36,066 bases of DNA, taken from positions 1-36,066 of the forward strand of contig NZ_ADFR01000004.1 of the NCBI RefSeq assembly GCF_000177375.1, given 5' to 3'. The notes beneath the pieces were generated by a model. That model made no database searches. It was not told the origin of the DNA and was given only the letters and a program-made list of their open reading frames with translations. The stretch is from Bulleidia extructa W1219. Lineage in GTDB: Bacteria > Bacillota_I > Bacilli_A > Erysipelotrichales > Erysipelotrichaceae. Below, in pieces: positions 33,656-36,066 of the stretch (position 1 is its first letter; each line of letters starts with the position of its first letter). The translations under genes and the position numbers were made by a program.

Positions 33656-34972
33656 ATGTCGATTTTTAAAGGGCCTATGAAGAGTCATTTAAATGGCCAT
33701 AAAGAGTTAACAACATCAGTGGTTGTTAATCATTCGATTGATCCTAATGATGTATGGGTGCCGATTGCCAGCGGTCCGACAGATATGACATTATGTGTCG
33801 AGATTGGATCGGAAGTGAAAATTGGTACAAAACTAGCAGAAAGAAATGATCATTTTTATCTTCCTGTATTCTCGCCAATATCCGGTACAGTGACAGAAGA
33901 AAAGAAAATGGTAGGAGGAGATGGTCGTCTTCACAAACACTTGCATATTGTGAATGATCATAAGAGTGAGTCTGTCCAATCATTCGTGCCTCTTGATTAC
34001 ACCAAAGCCAGCCGTGAAGAGTTATTAGATTTCGTGAAGAATGCAGGAATCATGGGTCTTGGTGGAGCCGGTTTTCCAACCTATGTTAAATATATGAAGG
34101 TGGATGGCATTGATATGTTGATTATTAATGCAGTCGAATGTGAACCCTTCTTAACAGCTGATTATAAGGCTATGGAAGAAAATATGGATTCTTTCAAATT
34201 AGGTGTTTTGGCTCTTTGGAAGTTATCGGCGGCTCCTAAGGCTGTGGTGGCTATTAAGGAAGATAAAAAAGAAATGATTGCCAAGTTGGAAGAAGCTTTT
34301 GTGGAAAGTGGAGTTGAGATTAAGGCGGTTCCTGATATGTATCCGATGGGATATGAAAGAACATTAGCTTACCAACTTACGAAGAAAAATTATGATCGGT
34401 TACCAAGTGAAATTGGCTTAATTGTTAATAATGCGAATACGGCCATTGCTTTAGGGAAAGCATTGGTTACCGGTATGCCAATTACGCATAAATATGTAAC
34501 GGTTTCCGGAGATGCTGTTAAGAAACCTCAAACTGTCTATGTTCCAGTAGGAACGATTTCTGGTGAGTTGTTAAAAGCGGTTGGTGGTGTAAAGGAAGGG
34601 ATTGAAGATATTTTGATGATCAATGGTGGTCCGATGATGGGGCGTGCCATTCCAAATAATCAATGGTCTATTTCTCAAAGCACCAATGGCGTTACAGTCA
34701 TGAAACATATTAAAGAAGAGGCTATCAATTGTCTACGTTGTGGAGCTTGTGTGGATCATTGTCCGATGGGGTTAGAACCAGTGCGTATTGCGGATGAGCA
34801 TAAAGTGGTAGATTATGATCATTTAGTCAAGCTAAGAGTAACGGATTGCATTGAATGTGGTTTATGTACGTATGTTTGTCCCTCTAAGATTGATATGACC
34901 GAAAAGATGCGTCGTGCTAAGACGTTTGTTGGGGCAAAGATGAAAGCTGCTAAAGGGGGAAATAAGGTATGA
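33656..34972 (+). CDS. rnfC: RnfC, Fe-S/NADH-binding subunit of the Rnf complex
   Basis: Peripheral cytosolic subunit that carries NAD(H)/FMN and two [4Fe-4S] clusters in the ferredoxin:NAD+ oxidoreductase. The 438-residue protein has the RnfC N terminus, the NuoF-like loop GLGGAGFPTYVK and NAVECEPFLTADY, an SLBB-like region, then two ferredoxin motifs: C359-C362-C365-C369 and C398-C401-C404-C408. Length fits the clostridial type. Overlaps rnfD by four bases (ATGA), the usual RnfCD order. Confidence 0.95.
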   Translation: MSIFKGPMKSHLNGHKELTTSVVVNHSIDPNDVWVPIASGPTDMTLCVEIGSEVKIGTKLAERNDHFYLPVFSPISGTVTEEKKMVGGDGRLHKHLHIVNDHKSESVQSFVPLDYTKASREELLDFVKNAGIMGLGGAGFPTYVKYMKVDGIDMLIINAVECEPFLTADYKAMEENMDSFKLGVLALWKLSAAPKAVVAIKEDKKEMIAKLEEAFVESGVEIKAVPDMYPMGYERTLAYQLTKKNYDRLPSEIGLIVNNANTAIALGKALVTGMPITHKYVTVSGDAVKKPQTVYVPVGTISGELLKAVGGVKEGIEDILMINGGPMMGRAIPNNQWSISQSTNGVTVMKHIKEEAINCLRCGACVDHCPMGLEPVRIADEHKVVDYDHLVKLRVTDCIECGLCTYVCPSKIDMTEKMRRAKTFVGAKMKAAKGGNKV

Positions 34973-36066
34973 AATTCTTGTTTAATCCTGCTCCTAACTA
35001 TCGAACAAAACGTTCCACTGATAGCATTATGATGGATGTTGGCCTTGGGTTACTGGTGGTTTTAGCCTATGCCATCATTTGGTATGGATTTAATAATGGT
35101 TGGAATTATAGCTTGCGAATTGGGCTGATGGCCATGATGACTTGTACAACGGCTATTTTGACAGAAGCCATCTATTTTAAAGTGATGAAGAAGGATGTTA
35201 AGAATTCTTTGAAACATTCTTATGTTTGGATCACAGCGTTAATTATTACCCTGATCACTCGTATCAATGTTAGTTATTATGCGTTGATCATCGCGACCAT
35301 CATTGCAGTATTATTTGGCAAATTAATTTTTGGCGGGTTTGGTCAAAATATTTTCAATCCGGCAGCGTTTGCAGAAGCAATTATCATGAATTCCTTTGCG
35401 GCGAGTGTATCGGAAGATTTTATGACGGGAGCTACCCCGATGGCTACTTTGTCTAGTCTTAATTGGGTCATTCGTAGTTCTGCATTTGAAGCGGTTTTAC
35501 AACCATTTAACGGTTTTGTAGGCATGTTTTTAGGTAATTATTACAGCACAATCGGAGCCAGTTTTGCGTTAGTCATTTTATTAGTAGGTGGATATTTGAT
35601 TTATCGAAAAGCGATTGATTGGAGATTGACCTGTACCTATTTAGCGGCTATCTTCTGTATGAGTTTGATCACCGGTTTATTTCATGGTAATGCCATTAAG
35701 TTTGCGATAGTTAATGTGCTTGGTGGCGGTGTTGTTTTTGGAGCGGTGTTCATGTTAACAGATCCGGTAACTTCGCCAGTCAGCCCGGCTGGTAAGTATG
35801 TGTTTGCAATAGGAGCGGCTACATTAACTTTATTAATTCGCTGGAAAGCTAATTTACCGGATGGTGTATTATTTTCTATCTTGTTGATGAATATGTTAAC
35901 ACCGGCCATTGATAAGATGGTTGATGGAAGCCAAGTGAAAGATTTCAAGCGGATTTGGCGTCATGCAGCAATCGTAATTGGCATATGTCTTCTTTTACCG
36001 GTCTTAGTTGGTGCCGGTCTTAAAGAAAAGAAAGTGCAGGCACAAGGACCAAAAGCCACTGAAAAG
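34969..36066 (+). CDS. rnfD: RnfD, flavinylated membrane subunit of Rnf (runs off the window; possible fusion to an RnfG-like part)
   Basis: The frame is open from the ATG at 34969 to the last base (366 codons, no stop). It begins FLFNPAPNYRTKRSTDSIMMDV, typical RnfD, and has about ten membrane helices. The covalent FMN site is DFMTGAT with T156. The signature GGGVVFGAVFMLTDPVTSPVSP is present. After the conserved RnfD end (NMLTPAID, near residue 308) the protein goes on with a basic stretch (KDFKRIWRH), a further helix (AAIVIGICLLLPVLVGAGL) and a polar tail. An extra helix there is not expected for RnfD alone and looks like the N-terminal anchor of RnfG. The rest lies outside the window. Confidence 0.9.
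   Translation, partial: MKFLFNPAPNYRTKRSTDSIMMDVGLGLLVVLAYAIIWYGFNNGWNYSLRIGLMAMMTCTTAILTEAIYFKVMKKDVKNSLKHSYVWITALIITLITRINVSYYALIIATIIAVLFGKLIFGGFGQNIFNPAAFAEAIIMNSFAASVSEDFMTGATPMATLSSLNWVIRSSAFEAVLQPFNGFVGMFLGNYYSTIGASFALVILLVGGYLIYRKAIDWRLTCTYLAAIFCMSLITGLFHGNAIKFAIVNVLGGGVVFGAVFMLTDPVTSPVSPAGKYVFAIGAATLTLLIRWKANLPDGVLFSILLMNMLTPAIDKMVDGSQVKDFKRIWRHAAIVIGICLLLPVLVGAGLKEKKVQAQGPKATEK

Noticed and set aside
1-36066. CRISPR arrays, insertion sequences, phage genes, toxin-antitoxin pairs or broken genes
   Set aside because: I saw no regularly spaced direct repeats, no transposase or integrase motifs and no frameshifted coding regions; all larger genes are intact apart from rnfD at the window edge.

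Overview
The window is a 36 kb stretch of chromosome from a low-GC, Gram-positive anaerobe of the Firmicutes. The best fit is the Erysipelotrichia (Solobacterium/Bulleidia/Holdemania-like). This is an inference from several things seen together: strong AAAGGAGG ribosome binding sites, T-box and S-box style leaders, SepF/YlmH/DivIVA division genes, a long PPi-dependent phosphofructokinase, Rnf genes, and FMN_bind/FAD flavoprotein lipoproteins. Base and codon use look even, and I see no transposase, integrase, phage gene or CRISPR array, so this reads as core chromosome rather than an island.

Layout. (1) 1-6474: a co-directional block tsaE-tsaB-rimI-tsaD (tRNA t6A modification and a GNAT acetyltransferase), then rex (NADH/NAD+ sensor), asnS and an ABC-F ATPase. 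(2) 6519-8268: pyrophosphate-dependent phosphofructokinase as its own unit. (3) 8307-8461: a lone tRNA-Ser(CGA) on the minus strand with its own promoter and terminator. (4) 8641-15364: an Ami/Opp oligopeptide importer, oppA-oppB-oppC-oppD-oppF. A terminator after oppA probably sets the binding-protein excess, and two similar palindromes lie upstream of oppA and of oppB. (5) 15388-20476: a small membrane protein on the minus strand, then sepF-ylmH-divIVA and an isoleucine T-box controlling ileS. (6) 20562-22441: flavoprotein reductase lipoprotein no. 1. (7) 22494-24991: metK (minus) behind a compact SAM riboswitch, divergent from an AI-2E family membrane protein. (8) 24994-29868: an NFU Fe-S scaffold (minus), an S1-domain protein overlapping pgi, a MATE exporter and a BrnQ transporter. 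(9) 29944-36066: flavoprotein reductase lipoprotein no. 2, a PspC miniprotein, a lipoprotein ApbE flavin transferase (minus), and divergent rnfC-rnfD running off the edge.

How it fits together. The most interesting theme is extracytoplasmic flavin chemistry. Two exported lipoproteins each carry a flavinylation motif (DAVSGAT, DNVTGAT) and a FAD reductase domain. An exported ApbE could attach FMN to those motifs and to the DFMTGAT motif of RnfD. Rnf is a membrane ferredoxin:NAD+ electron path. Together they suggest a cytochrome-free, flavin-based respiration that reduces small organic acids outside the membrane. Reductase 1 keeps the fumarate-reductase catalytic residues; reductase 2 has lost two of them and probably uses another acceptor. 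RnfD may also be fused to an RnfG-like segment beyond the window edge.

Regulatory RNA is rich: a T-box for ileS, a P4-less SAM-I-type leader for metK that appears able to hide the metK ribosome binding site, and many tight terminators, several of which contain the stop codon of the gene they end.
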